Source: Coniella vitis
Taxonomy: Eukaryota; Ascomycota; Sordariomycetes; Diaporthales; Schizoparmaceae
Direction: 5' to 3'
Length of the DNA stretch: 64,000 bases
NCBI GenBank assembly: GCA_011317545.1
Contig: WUJK01000013.1
Coordinates: 248,001 to 312,000, forward strand
Part shown: positions 11,601 to 21,378 of the stretch, piece by piece
How the letters are laid out: each line of letters begins with the position of its first letter
Numbering within the stretch: the stretch's first letter is position 1
Made by a program: the position numbers and the translations under genes
Notes under the pieces: generated by a model
Told to the model about the DNA's origin: nothing
What the model saw: only the letters and a program-made list of their open reading frames with translations
The model's database searches: none

Positions 11601-12360
11601 ATTAGCTATTAATAATAGGGATACTAGTATAATTAGCTTTAGCCTATTTTTTATCCTATATAGCTACTATATAAATCTAATCGAATAGGTAGAGCGTAGT
11701 ATATTACTAGCGTAAGCGCCTAGAGTTTAGGCCGAGAACTTCGTCTAATAGCTTAAAGATATAACTACTTTCGCTTAAGCTATAATAGTAGTCGTATAGC
11801 AACGAATAGAAGAATCTACGAATAAGTTATAAGTAGTTATAGAGCGGCTTATTAAGGGCGATAAGGTTTAGCTCTCCCTACGAAATATTACTACCGACCG
11901 CCCTTTAAAGAAGTTAGCCTAGCTATACGATAAGTATATTATAATATACATCGTTAGCCCTTATATAGTAGAATTAGATATCCCGCCGGGTATTTACCCT
12001 TGTTTCTATATAGATCTCCTAATTCGAGCTATATAAGACCCGCTCCTGTTATAGGTATAAAGGGAATACCGGCCTAACCCTATCGTAGTTAAAGAGGGAA
12101 AGGAACCCGAGTACTAGGTGGAAAGTATTATTAGAGTACGTAATAAGCCGCGTAGAGGCTATACGAAAACGGACGAAACGCTATAATGCGAAGTCCTAGT
12201 TAAATAGGTCGGATAGGACTAGCTAGACTAATAGCCGTTATCCGAATTTAAAGATATAGTTACTCTTAAGGAGTTCGAGTAACGTTATAATAGTATTATA
12301 AGTTATAATAGCGTAAAGTTATAGAAAAGAAGAGCGGGGAAATTAAATACTATAGATAAA
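8700..12360 (+). pseudogene. Gypsy-2 pol relic: protease, RT, RNase H, integrase, chromodomain
   Basis: Domains in order: aspartic protease near 8740-8780 (LINSSYNCYS, a damaged IDSGCNCYS-like site); reverse transcriptase about 9460-9970, whose YxDD box at 9829-9840 reads YIDN, so the second catalytic Asp is lost by G-to-A; RNase H about 10260-10640 (EADYSSYLLGGYL); integrase about 10990-11900, including the VDFIIDLP core start; then a C-terminal chromodomain about 12109-12285 (EVESIIR-like start, EVLVKW..GW..LD middle, LKEFE end). Chromodomains in such elements can steer integration toward methylated histone H3. Many stops interrupt the frame. Confidence 0.85.
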
Positions 12361-12399
12361 AAGAAAACTATATACGAAACGCGCGCTAACGTAGCTACC

Positions 12400-13390
12400 T
12401 ACTTATCCTCGCTTACCTCCTCCTTACTACTAGAATTACTCTCCTTAGTTTTACTAGAATAAGGGTTATTATTAATACTATACTTTGTTTTAGTATTAAC
12501 TAAGCCCTTACCCTTACTACCCCCCTTTATAAGCTTTGCTAATAGGTTAGTAATATCCTCTAGCGCTACCGCCTAGCGGCGTATAAGCTTATAGCTATAG
12601 CGCTAGTATAAAGTTAGTAGGATACGAGTAGGGAAAAAGTAGTAGGTATATACGCTACGGGTATACTTATTATTTAATAACCGGACCTTATTACGGCTAA
12701 CCTAAGTCTTACCTAACTTAGGTAAGTAGTCGTAGGTACGGCGCGCGGCGAGAGCGGCGAGGGCCTAGGGGCGGAGAGTGCTTAGAGTATATAAGTATAG
12801 GAAGGCGCGAGTAGGGAAGGAGCAGTATATACTAGGGTCGGAAGTATTATAAGTAAGGGAATAGTTAACTATAGTAATAATAACGGTATATATCTCGTCG
12901 GTCTAGTAAAGGGGGGTATAAGAGTAGCCGGAGTTCTTACCCTTCTTATTCGTCCTATAGAGGAAATAATAGGCGCCGGCTATAATAATTAGCGAGCTAT
13001 GAAAAAGTAGGGGAAGCGTTATTTACTAATACCGTATAGGTAGAGGGAGAGGGGGTTTTTAAAAGCCCTTATAATATAGGGTAGGTACTATTCGTCCCTA
13101 ATACCCTCGGGGAGGGTAATATAAGGTTAAAGCTACGGGTTAGTAGCGATAACGCTCTAAATAAGCTTATTAACGGCCTTATCGAGCTAGGCGGCGGTAG
13201 GGGCGAGGATAATAGCGGTAGGAATAGTAGCGGGCGCGGTAGAAGCAGCCGTAGCTATAGCTATAGGTACTACTACTATAGGAGCAGCTATAGAGCTTAT
13301 AGTAACGGCGGGGGCGGCGGCGGTAGGTATAGCGGTAGGAGCCGCGCTAGCTTACTTAGAGCGAGTAATAACGTTTATACTACTAGTAAA
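12400..13390 (-). pseudogene. Antisense coding relic downstream of Gypsy-2 pol
   Basis: Between pol and the polypurine tract, the minus strand has long stretches of protein-like sequence. An Ala/Thr/Pro-rich start leads into a segment containing DKAVNKLI and PYITLPEGIRDE (about 13080-13390). After a frame change near 13030 (intron or frameshift) comes a longer part with YLYTLSTLRP (near 12775-12805), YDYLPKLGKT (near 12715-12745) and a Lys/Ser-rich end with DITNLLAKLIKGG (near 12520-12560). Stops sit where Gln/Trp codons would be converted. I recognise no family. The same frame pattern occurs in Gypsy-1 (about 19595-20590), so it is a standing part of this element family. Antisense ORFs in this position are known in some plant Gypsy elements. 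Confidence 0.55.
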
Positions 13391-13810
13391 GCTAAGTATA
13401 AGCAGAGGACGAATAGGGAAGGCGCGGTACTTACCTTATTATTATAGGGGTTAGTTTCGTATAACTTGTAAAGGCTTTAGTTTAATTAAGAGGAAGGAAT
13501 AACCCCTAGAGTAGGGGTTAAAGGGGTATTTATACTTTTTCGAAGCTCTAAGAATAAAGATATTGTATCTATAACTGCTTACTAAGTTAAGGGCGTTACT
13601 ATTATTCTATTAACGAATAATAAGCGGTAGAACTTATAGACTTGCCGAGAGCTAGGTTAAAGGGAGCTCTACGGATGTAAGACTCCTTTTATACTTGCTA
13701 GGTATAAGGATAAGGCTCCTTTAATAGGGTGGGCGGGCGTAGTAGCGTTGCGTTATTATGCTTTTTAGGTAGCTATTATACTATATACGGCTCTATAGGA
13801 GGGTATTCGG

Positions 13811-13827
13811 CCTAAGCGGGGGGGTAA
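13811..13827 (+). promoter_or_regulatory. Gypsy-2 polypurine tract
   Basis: A G7 run ending in GGTAA lies directly before the 3' LTR start, the standard place for plus-strand priming. The same G7-TAA lies before the Gypsy-1 3' LTR (21030-21039). GGTAA also precedes the LTR in the miniature element. Confidence 0.8.
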
Positions 13828-14166
13828 TATTATAGGCCTACGGGTAAATGCACGGCTTCGGTATACTAGGGCACGAAGCCTTAGTTAGTATATTCCCTTC
13901 TCGTCTAGAGACTAGCATTATATAAGCGCTAAATAAGAGCGTCTCCCGAGTAGCTTACGAGCCGTATAAAAGACTATCGATAAGAGGACCTATATCGACG
14001 GTGGACCTATAGAAAACTCTGTCTACGGGTGGATTCTAAACGTAAGAGCTACTTAAGAGCAGCTCTCGCGCCGCTATATAGATACTATTCTTACTTCTCT
14101 CCTTAAGTTAGTTAATAACAGAAATTAGGATCGAAACTGCGAACGCTCTCTCGATACCCGTTTATA
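13828..14166 (+). repeat. Gypsy-2 3' LTR
   Basis: 339 bp. TATATA lies at 14075-14080 and an intact self-primer AAGTTAGTTAA at 14105-14115. It ends CCCGTTTATA, followed by TSD TTAGC. Confidence 0.9.
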
Positions 14167-14171
14167 TTAGC

Positions 14172-14660
14172 GTAATATACTACGCTTATTATACTATTTA
14201 TATAAGTATCTTATAGGAAGGATATATTACTTTATAATAGCGTTAGATATAATATTTATAGGAGCTTAAGCTAGTTTATATAGATTAATAGGAGTATTAT
14301 ACGTTTCTTAGCTATACGGGTATTAGTAGTATTCGTAATATAGCGCGCTTTAGTATATTTAGCTATATAATAATTTAAAACGTTAGTAGACTATTATAAG
14401 TCCTAATATTCGATTAGGAAAGGTAGTATCACAGGCCCACTTATAACATTGCCTTCGCCCGACGTGCTTAATAAGTTAACTAGATCTTCTAAAACGTATT
14501 TAGAAGATTGCGTACCTTTTGCCTTAACCGCCTAAGCGAAAGGTTCCGTGCGTCGGAGACGGTCGCAGGAACGCTAGTCAATTCCTAGAGCCCTATAGGG
14601 GCCAGCCCGTTACAGGTAGATACGCTTACTTCCTTTTTTAGGAGGTATTATAATAGTAGT
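14172..14660 (-). pseudogene. Continuation of the minus-strand relic (5' part), split by a solo TRIM LTR
   Basis: Removing Gypsy-2 with one TSD copy joins this stretch to 6905 and keeps the minus-strand frame that reads through the 5620-6880 relic, though this part has dense stops and is less clearly coding. Near 14620-14652 the minus strand reads ATA then PPKKGSKR, which looks like a protein start with ATG changed to ATA, but it is in another frame. The true start is uncertain. A solo LTR (14427-14614) splits this part. Confidence 0.35.
14427..14614 (+). repeat. Solo LTR of the miniature (TRIM) family
   Basis: 188 bp, from TATCACAGGCCCAC to CCCGTTACA, flanked by a perfect TSD GGTAG (14422-14426 and 14615-14619). 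It is the reverse complement of the two LTRs of the TRIM at 17303-17829. It keeps many CA/TG sites and is clearly less RIP-mutated than the sequence around it. It contains a near-perfect 25-bp palindrome at 14484-14508 whose right arm TATTTAGAAGAT (14497-14508) matches the complement of the TRIM primer site. Confidence 0.9.
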
Positions 14661-14852
14661 AATAGTAGTTACTATACTTAGGACTATAGAGGGGAGTATA
14701 ATACGGCGGCGGCGATAGTTAGTAATACTGCTATACTACTATATAATAGATTAAGAAAGGAGGAGGGAGAAGGGAAGAGGAGGAGGGAGTTTAGATAAGC
14801 TATAATAGGCGTAGGAGAAATATAGCAGATAGCGCTATACCCCTGCTATTAA

Positions 14853-15440
14853 TAATAATAGGGGTATAACTAGCTATAATAGTTATTATTTATAACTATA
14901 AATAAAGGGCTAGCTACTATTAGTAGAAGGATATATACTTTTATAGACTAATAATAATAAACGCCTTAAGGCACGTCTCTAACGTATCTTAAGCTACTAC
15001 TCTATACTATTATAAGGATATTTACGCTATATTAGCAGCTTAGCAGCTAGCTAGCTCTCTAGCGTAGCGCCCTTAGGCTGCTATACTAATAAGGTTATCG
15101 CTAGTATAATCGACGTATAGTATATATATAGTACGGCTTCGGAACTAGTCTCGGCCGGCATCTAACGTCTAATAACTATACGGTAATACGCTAACCTAAT
15201 AAAAACGTAGCTCTATACAGGCTATACTAATAGTATTATATAACTCTGCTCTAAGACTAATCCCTGGAGTATTTAGCCTCTAGGATATAGCTAATACGCT
15301 ATAAAGCAGCCTTCGAGCTAGGGTTATATTACGAATATATATACTAGGTAGGTATATATACGCTCCTTAGTAGTACGATAGGTAGTATACGCCGAGATAC
15401 CCCTTAGGAGGTATACTAGCGTAACTAGTTCGGCGTTAAT

Positions 15441-15484
<44 letters not shown>

Positions 15485-15486
15485 AG
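14853..15486 (+). mobile_element. LINE-like 3' fragment with AAAT tail, copy 1
   Basis: About 630 bp ending in roughly eleven AAAT repeats (15441-15485). It matches copy 2 (17959-18582) along its whole length. One plus frame reads as the end of a protein with RIP-type stops, including QLASSLA (near 15050) and LRIYILGRY-like strings before the tail. A simple-repeat A-rich tail with no terminal repeats fits target-primed LINE insertion. The upstream edge (near AATAATAGGGG) coincides with that of copy 2. Confidence 0.65.
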
Positions 15487-17302
15487 CTAATAGCTCCCTA
15501 ATAAAAGCTCCTATAATCTTTATTAAGAAACTAGGGGGTAGCTTCCGTTTTTATATAAATTATTATATATTTAACGCTATCTCGGAAGCCGATTCTTACC
15601 TATTCCCCCTTATTAAAGAAACCCTATCTAATATTATAAATACTAAATATTTTATTAAGCTCGATATATAAATAGCGTTTTATAATCTTTATATTAAGGA
15701 AGGAAGCGAGTAAAAGACTATCTTTTATATAAGGTATAGCCTCTTCGAATAGTTAATAACCTTATTCGGATTTATAAGCGCTCCTATAATATTCTAACGT
15801 TATATTAATAATACTTTACGCCTTTATCTAAATATCTTCTATTTAGCTTATATTAATAATATTTTAGTATATACCGATAGTATAGCTAAAGATTATTAAG
15901 TAAAGGTAAAGCTAATATTATACGCTCTTAAAGTAATAGGTTTAAATTTAGATATTACTAAATATAAATTTAGTATAATCGAGACGAAATACCTAAGCTT
16001 TATTATCGAAGTAAGGGTAAGGATTTATATAAACCCCGAGAAAGTATATATTATATACGATTAAGAAGCTCCGAAGATAGTTAAGGGAGTTTATAGCTTC
16101 CTAGGATTTATAAACTTTTATCGTTAATTTATTACTAATTATTCTAAAATCGTAGGGCCCTTCCTAGCTTTAACTAAGAAGGGGGTTTTATTTAAGTTCG
16201 GGGAGTAGGAAGAAGCTATATTTAAATAGCTAAAATATCTTTTTATTAGTAAGCCTATATTCGTTTAATAGGATCCGGATAAAGAGATAATATTAAAAGC
16301 TAATTATTCTAGGTATTTATTAAGTAGCTATCTCTTTTAAAGGGATAAGTATAATATCCTCCGCTCGGTAATATACTATTTATACCGCTTAAGCCCTATA
16401 AAATATAATTATAAGATTTATAATAAAGAATTACTAGCCGTTATTAATTACTTAAGAGTATAAAATACGGAGCTTAAGGATATTATACTATTATTTATAA
16501 TTTACTCGGATTATAAGAACCTCGAATATTTTATAATATTAAAATATTTTACCGAGAGGTAAGTTTATTAATCCGAGATAATAGCTTATTTTCGATACTA
16601 CTTAATCTATTATATAGGAGTAACTAATAAATATTTAAACGCCCTCTTAAGGAAGGAGTAGGATATATTATATAATATATCTAATAAACGCCTTACCGAT
16701 AGGTAAATCTAGCTTTTACTATCGATAGAGATAAGCTAAGTTATAATATACGATAAGCTATTATTAATAGATAATAAGGTTTTTATATAAAAGGAGCTCT
16801 AATACTTATAGGATAATACTACCTTATATAATAAGGTTTACTCCTAGCTTATAGGTATAGTTTATAAGGGTAAACGCTTTTCTCCCCTTTACCTATAGAT
16901 ATCCAAAGGTAAGCTTATTAAGATATTTATAGCAGAATATTCGATCGATAATAAAGGATTACTTAAGTTTTACGAATAGCTCTAATTACCGGATTAAGAA
17001 CTCCTATATATTAAATTAATATAGAATATCTATAATTTTACTCTATCTAGCTACTTAGGGATAGATATTATTATAATAATAATAATAAGGGGCTATTTCT
17101 AGCTAAATATATACTATAGTATTCGGTAGTTTATATAAAATTATAACGTTTATAAACGTAAGACGGTATAGAGATATTAGAAAAAGGGCCTTTCTAAGCC
17201 CTTATTAATACCTAAGCGGGTATAGAGCGAATTATCTATAGACTTTATAATCGACCTCCCTTATAAGGATAATATAAAAGAGGCCTATTTAATAATAATT
17301 AC
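15487..17302 (+). pseudogene. Gypsy-1 pol middle part: RT, RNase H, integrase start (relic)
   Basis: Collinear with Gypsy-2 from about 9466 to 11280. The RT box near 15845-15865 reads YINN, both catalytic Asp codons having been changed. RNase H lies near 16270-16640 and the integrase zinc-finger and core start near 17000-17302. It is broken by the TRIM at 17303. More TA-rich than Gypsy-2, so this copy has had more RIP. Confidence 0.75.
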
Positions 17303-17490
17303 TATAACGGGCTAGCCCCTATAGGGCTCTAGGAATTAACTAGCGTTCCTACGACCGTCTCCGATATACGGAACCTTTCGCTTAAGCGGTTAAGGCAAAA
17401 GGTATATAATCTTCTAAATACGTTTTAGAAGATCTAGTTAACTTATTAGGCACGTCGGGCGAAGGCAATATTATAGGTAGGCTTATAATA
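17303..17490 (-). repeat. TRIM 3' LTR (element sense)
   Basis: 188 bp, the same length as the other TRIM LTR and the solo copy. Preceded in element sense by the purine tract at 17491-17510. Confidence 0.85.
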
Positions 17491-17628
17491 TTACCTCCCT
17501 TCTCTCCCTCTAATAATATCGGACCTCTAAAGCTTACCCGTAACGTTGCTTTATAAGCCGAAGTTTATACGGAAGGGGTATCTAAGACTTTTAGTACTCC
17601 GTAGCTCGAACTTACGACCTTAGGATTT

Positions 17629-17640
17629 TATTTAGAAGAT
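17629..17640 (-). promoter_or_regulatory. TRIM self-complementary primer-site candidate
   Basis: In element sense the internal region starts with one base, then ATCTTCTAAATA. This is the exact reverse complement of TATTTAGAAGAT, present in the LTR (14497-14508 in the solo copy). The 1-nt gap after the LTR is the same as in the Gypsy family. The LTR palindrome contains both arms of this sequence, so the match could alternatively derive from that palindrome. Confidence 0.55.
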
Positions 17641-17641
17641 A

Positions 17642-17829
17642 TATAACAGGCTAGCCCCTATAGGGCTCTAGGAATTAACTAGTGTTCCTACGGCCGTCTC
17701 CGATATACGGAACCTTTCGCTTAGGCGGTTAAGGCAAAAGGTACGTAATCTTCTGAATACGTTTCAGAAGATCTAGTCAACTTATTAGGCACATCGGGCG
17801 AAGGCAATGTTATAGGTAGGCCTATAATA
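17642..17829 (-). repeat. TRIM 5' LTR (element sense)
   Basis: 188 bp. Differs from 17303-17490 mostly by transitions, for example TATTCAGAAGAT in place of TATTTAGAAGAT in element sense. Confidence 0.85.
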
Positions 17830-17958
17830 ATTACGGACCGATTAATAAAAGCTATTATACTTAAAGCTATATATAATATAAGCGCGGAAGTATATATAGA
17901 GCGGTTCTTATACTATTATTAGCGGTTTTATAGTTTTCTTAAGGTAATAGTTAGTAAT

Positions 17959-18551
17959 ATAATAGTAGGGGTGCAACTAGCTATAATAGCTATTATCTAT
18001 AACTATAGATAAAGGGCTAGCTACTATTAGCAGAAGGACGCGTACTTTTACGGACTAATAATAGCAGACGCCTTAAGGCACGTCTCTAACGCGTCTTAAG
18101 CTACTACTCTATACTACTATAAGGATATTTACGCTATATTAGCAGCTTAGCAGCTAGCTAGCTCTCTAGCATAGCGCCCTTAGGCTGCTATACTAGTAAG
18201 GTTATCGCTAGCATAATCGACGTATAGCACGTATATAGTACGGCTTCGGAACTAGTCTCGGCCGGCATCTAACGTCTAGTAACTATACGGTAATACGCTA
18301 ACCTAATAAAAACGTAGCTCTATACGGGCTATACTAATAGTATTATATAATTCTGCTCTAAGACTAATCCCTAGAGTATTTAGCCTCTAGGATATAGCTA
18401 ATACGCTATAAAGCAGCCTTCGGGCTAGGGTTATATTACGAATATATATACTAGGTAGGTATATATACGCTCCTTAGTAGTACGATAGGTAGTATATACC
18501 GAGATACCCCTTAGGAGGTATACTAGCGTAACTAATCCGGCGTTAATTTAA

Positions 18552-18582
<31 letters not shown>
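17959..18582 (+). mobile_element. LINE-like 3' fragment with AAAT tail, copy 2
   Basis: About 624 bp inserted in the Gypsy-1 integrase region, flanked by a 13-bp direct repeat AATAGTTAGTAAT (17946-17958 and 18583-18595; one or two leading A may belong to the tail). A long TSD plus an AAAT-repeat tail (18551-18582) is the signature of target-primed insertion. The plus frame carries the same protein-end relic as copy 1, with fewer RIP changes in places. Confidence 0.8.
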
Positions 18583-18583
<1 letters not shown>

Positions 18584-18595
18584 ATAGTTAGTAAT

Positions 18596-19590
18596 CGAGG
18601 CTTAAACTAGGTAGGAGGGTTTTAGCGCCGATTATATAAGCTTATAAAGATAGAATAGCGCTTAAATACCGCTTTCTACCTATAAACGAATAAAGCTATA
18701 AAAAGGGTAAATTAAGAGATTATAAACTACCTCTAAATATTCGTTATATATATATAATTAGATTAACCGATATTTTTACCCGGCGCTTAACTAGCTATTA
18801 ATAATAGGAATATTAATATAATTAATCTTAGCTTATTTTTTATCCTATATAGCTATTATATAAATTTAATCGAATAAGTAAAGCGTAATATATTAATAAT
18901 ATAAGCGCTTAGGGTTTAAGCCGAGAACTTCGTTTAATAGCTTAAAAACGTAATTATTTTCGCTTAAGCTATAATAGTAATTATATAGTAACGAATAGAA
19001 GAATCTATAAATAAGTTATAAATAGTTATAAAGCGGCTTATTAAGGGCGATAAGGTATAATTCTCCTTATAAAATATTATTACCGATTACCCTTTAAAGA
19101 AGTTAGCCTAATTATATAAAAAGTATATTATAATATATATTATTAGCCCTTATATAATAGAACTAGATATCCCGCCGGGTATTTACCCTTATTTCTATAT
19201 AGATCTCCTAATCCGAGCTATATAAGACCCGCTCCTATTATAAGTATAGAAAGAATACCGGCCTAACCCTATTATAATTAAAGAGGGAGAGGAACCCGAG
19301 TATTAGGTAGAGAGTATTATTAGAGTATATAATAAACTATATAAAGGCTATACGAAAACGGACAGAACGTTATAATATAAAATCCTAGTTAAATAAGTTA
19401 AATAGAACTAATTAGATAAATAGCTATTATCCGAATTTAAAGATATAGCTACTCTTAAGGAGTTCGAATAATACTATAATAATATTATAAGTTATAATAG
19501 CCTAAAGTTATAGAAAAGAAGAGCGGGGAAATTAAGTATTATAAATAAAAAGAAAACTATATATAAAACGCGCGCTAATATAACTATCTA
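18596..19590 (+). pseudogene. Gypsy-1 pol 3' part: integrase end and chromodomain (relic)
   Basis: Collinear with Gypsy-2 from about 11405 to 12390. The integrase part continues from 17835-17958. The chromodomain region lies near 19295-19475 with the same VESII start and KEFE end. Stops are dense. Confidence 0.7.
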
Positions 19591-19594
19591 TTTA

Positions 19595-20590
19595 TCCTCG
19601 TTTACCTTCTCCTTATTATTAGAATTATTCTCCTTAGTTTTATTAAAATAAGGATTATTATTAATATTATACTTCGCTTTAATATTAATTAAGCCCTTAC
19701 CCTTATTACCCCCTTTTATAAGCTTTATTAATAGATTAGTAATATCCTTTAGCGTTACCGCTTAATAGTATATAAGCTTATAGCTATAGCGCTAGTATAA
19801 AGTTAATAGAATATAAATAAGGAAAGAGTAATCGATATATATATTATAAGTATACTTATTATTTAATAACCGAACCTTATTATAGCTAGCTTAAGTCTTA
19901 TTTAACTTAAGTAGGTAGTTATAGGTATAGTATATAATAAGAGTAATAAGGGCTTAGGGGCGGAGAATATCTAAAGTATATAAGTATATAAAAGCGTAAA
20001 TAGGGAAGGAGTAATATATACTAGGGTCGGAAGTATTATAAGTAAGGGAATAATTAACTATAATAATAATAGTAGTATATATTTTATCGGTTTAGTAAAG
20101 GGGGGTATAAGAGTAGCCGGAGTTCTTACCCTTTTTATTTATTCTATAAAGGAAATAATAGATATTAGCTATAATAATTAGTAAGCTATAAAGGAGTAAG
20201 GGAAGCGCTACTTATTAATACCGTAGAGGTAAAGGGAAAGGGGGTTTTTAGAAGCCCTTATAATATAAGGTAAGTATTATCTATCCTTATTACCCTTAAG
20301 GAGGGTAATATAAGGTTAAAGTTATAGGTTAATAGCAATAATACTTTAGATAAGCTTATTAATAGCCTTATCGAGCTAGGTAATAATAGGGGCGAGAATA
20401 ATAGCGGTAGGAGCTATAATAAGCGTAATAGGAGTAGCTATAGCTATAGCTATAAGCGCTATTACTATAGGAGTAGTTATAAAGCTTATAGCGATAATAG
20501 GGGTAATAGCGGGGGCGGCGGCGGTAGGTATAGCGGTAGGGGCTATATTAGCTTACTTAAAGCGAATAGTAATATTTATATTATTAGTAG
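19595..20590 (-). pseudogene. Antisense coding relic in Gypsy-1
   Basis: Counterpart of 12400-13390 in Gypsy-2, at the same distance from pol and the 3' LTR, with more stops. Its presence in both copies shows that it came with the element and is not a later insertion. Confidence 0.45.
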
Positions 20591-21039
20591 AGCTAAATAT
20601 AAATAGAGGACGAATAGGGAAGGCGCGATATTTACCTTATTATTATAATAGTTAGTTTCGTATAACTTATAAGGGCTTTAGTTTAATTAAGAGGAAGGAA
20701 TAACCCTTAGAATAGGGGTTAAGGGGGTATTTATATTTTTTCGAAGCTTTAAGAGTAAAGATATTACGCTTATAACCGCTTATTAGGTTAAAGGCGTTAC
20801 TATTATTCTATTAATAGATAATAAGCGGTAGAATTTATAGATTCGCTAAAAGCTAGGTTAAAGGGAGCTTTATAGATATAAGACTCCTTTTATACTTATT
20901 AGGTATAAGAATAAAGCTCCTTTAATAGGGTAAGCGGGCGTAATAGCGTTATATCGTTATATTATCTAGATAGCTATTATACCCCTATTATACTATATAT
21001 AGCTTTATAGGAAAGCGTTTAGCCTAAGCGGGGGGGTAA

Positions 21040-21378
21040 TATTATAAGCCTATAGGTAAATATATAGCTTCGGTATATTAGGGTATAAAGCCTTAATTAG
21101 TATATTCCCTTCCCGTCTAAAGACTAGTATTATATAAGCGCTAAACGAGAGCGCCTTCCGAGCAGCTTATAAGCCGCTTAAAAGACTATTAGTAATAGCA
21201 CCTATATCGACGGTAGACCTATAGAAAACTCTATCTAAAGGTAAATCTTAAGCGTAAGAGCTACTTAAGAGTAGCTCTCGCGCCGCTATATAGATACTAC
21301 TCTTACTTCTCTCCTTAAGTTAGTTAATAATAGAAATTGAGATCGTAACTGCGAACGCTCTCTTAATACTCGTTTATA
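21040..21378 (+). repeat. Gypsy-1 3' LTR
   Basis: 339 bp, preceded by the G7-TAA polypurine tract. Holds self-primer AAGTTAGTTAA at 21317-21327 and ends CGTTTATA. The following bases ATACT do not match the 5-mer TTCGC before the 5' LTR. Confidence 0.85.

Larger units (their letters stand above)
6906..14166 (+). mobile_element. Gypsy-2: structurally complete Ty3/Gypsy chromovirus, RIP-mutated
   Basis: A 7261-bp element with two 339-bp LTRs (6906-7244 and 13828-14166) and a perfect 5-bp TSD TTAGC (6901-6905 and 14167-14171). Order: LTR, self-complementary primer site, gag with zinc knuckle, protease, reverse transcriptase, RNase H, integrase, chromodomain, antisense reading-frame relic, polypurine tract, LTR. 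Domain order and the C-terminal chromodomain place it among chromoviruses. Every frame has many stops, so it is dead, but it has no large internal deletion and is the best reference copy here for Gypsy-1. It sits in the minus-strand relic of the compound insertion, so it is younger than that element. Confidence 0.9.
5601..15486. mobile_element. Compound insertion in Gypsy-1: minus-strand relic plus tailed LINE-like 3' end
   Basis: At about 5600-5612 the Gypsy-1 pol sequence stops. It resumes at 15487, directly after an AAAT repeat, with about 120 bp of target missing. Without Gypsy-2 (6906-14166) and the solo TRIM LTR (14427-14614) the insertion is about 2.4 kb. It has two parts: an uncharacterised minus-strand coding relic (about 5620-6905 continuing at 14172) and a plus-strand LINE-like 3' end (about 14853-15486) with an AAAT tail. 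It may be two successive insertions or one LINE copy with a 5' inversion. I cannot decide which from sequence alone. Confidence 0.6.
17303..17829 (-). mobile_element. Miniature LTR retrotransposon (TRIM-like), 527 bp
   Basis: Two 188-bp LTRs (17303-17490 and 17642-17829) enclose only 151 bp, with TSD ATTAC (17298-17302 and 17830-17834). The uninterrupted site is visible in Gypsy-2 near 11272-11290. Orientation is minus: a purine tract ending GGTAA (complement of 17491-17510) lies directly before the downstream LTR, and a primer-site candidate lies one base past the upstream LTR. There is no coding capacity. The LTR ends (TATCACAGGCCCAC... and ...CCCGTT-ACA, best seen in 14427-14614) nearly equal those of the Gypsy LTR. 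It depends on another element for its proteins, and the local Gypsy family is the obvious candidate (inference). Confidence 0.85.
2795..21378 (+). mobile_element. Gypsy-1: Ty3/Gypsy chromovirus, RIP-mutated and interrupted
   Basis: Bounded by a 337-bp left LTR and a 339-bp right LTR. The internal sequence lies in pieces: 3132-4010, 4350-about 5600, 15487-17302, 17835-17958 and 18596-21039. The pieces align in order with Gypsy-2, but about 120 bp (Gypsy-2 positions near 9347-9465) are missing at the 5600/15487 break. The flanking 5-mers differ (TTCGC at 2790-2794, ATACT at 21379-21383), so it lacks a matching TSD. All coding frames are full of stops. It hosts four separate insertions: the solo LTR, the compound 5.6-15.5 kb block, the TRIM and the tailed LINE-like fragment. 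Confidence 0.85.

Noticed and set aside
14427..14614. DNA-transposon (MITE) reading of the 188-bp repeat
   Set aside because: It occurs as a pair of direct repeats around a core at 17303-17829 with a purine tract and primer-site candidate, so it is an LTR.
15441..15485. AAAT repeat as a plain microsatellite
   Set aside because: The same repeat ends a 630-bp repeat in two places, once inside a 13-bp TSD, so it is better read as a retrotransposon tail.
17491..17641. tRNA-like stretch in the TRIM core (minus strand GTTCGAGCTACGG, like a Pol III B box)
   Set aside because: No A box or acceptor stem at the right distance on the same strand; too short to call a tRNA or SINE.
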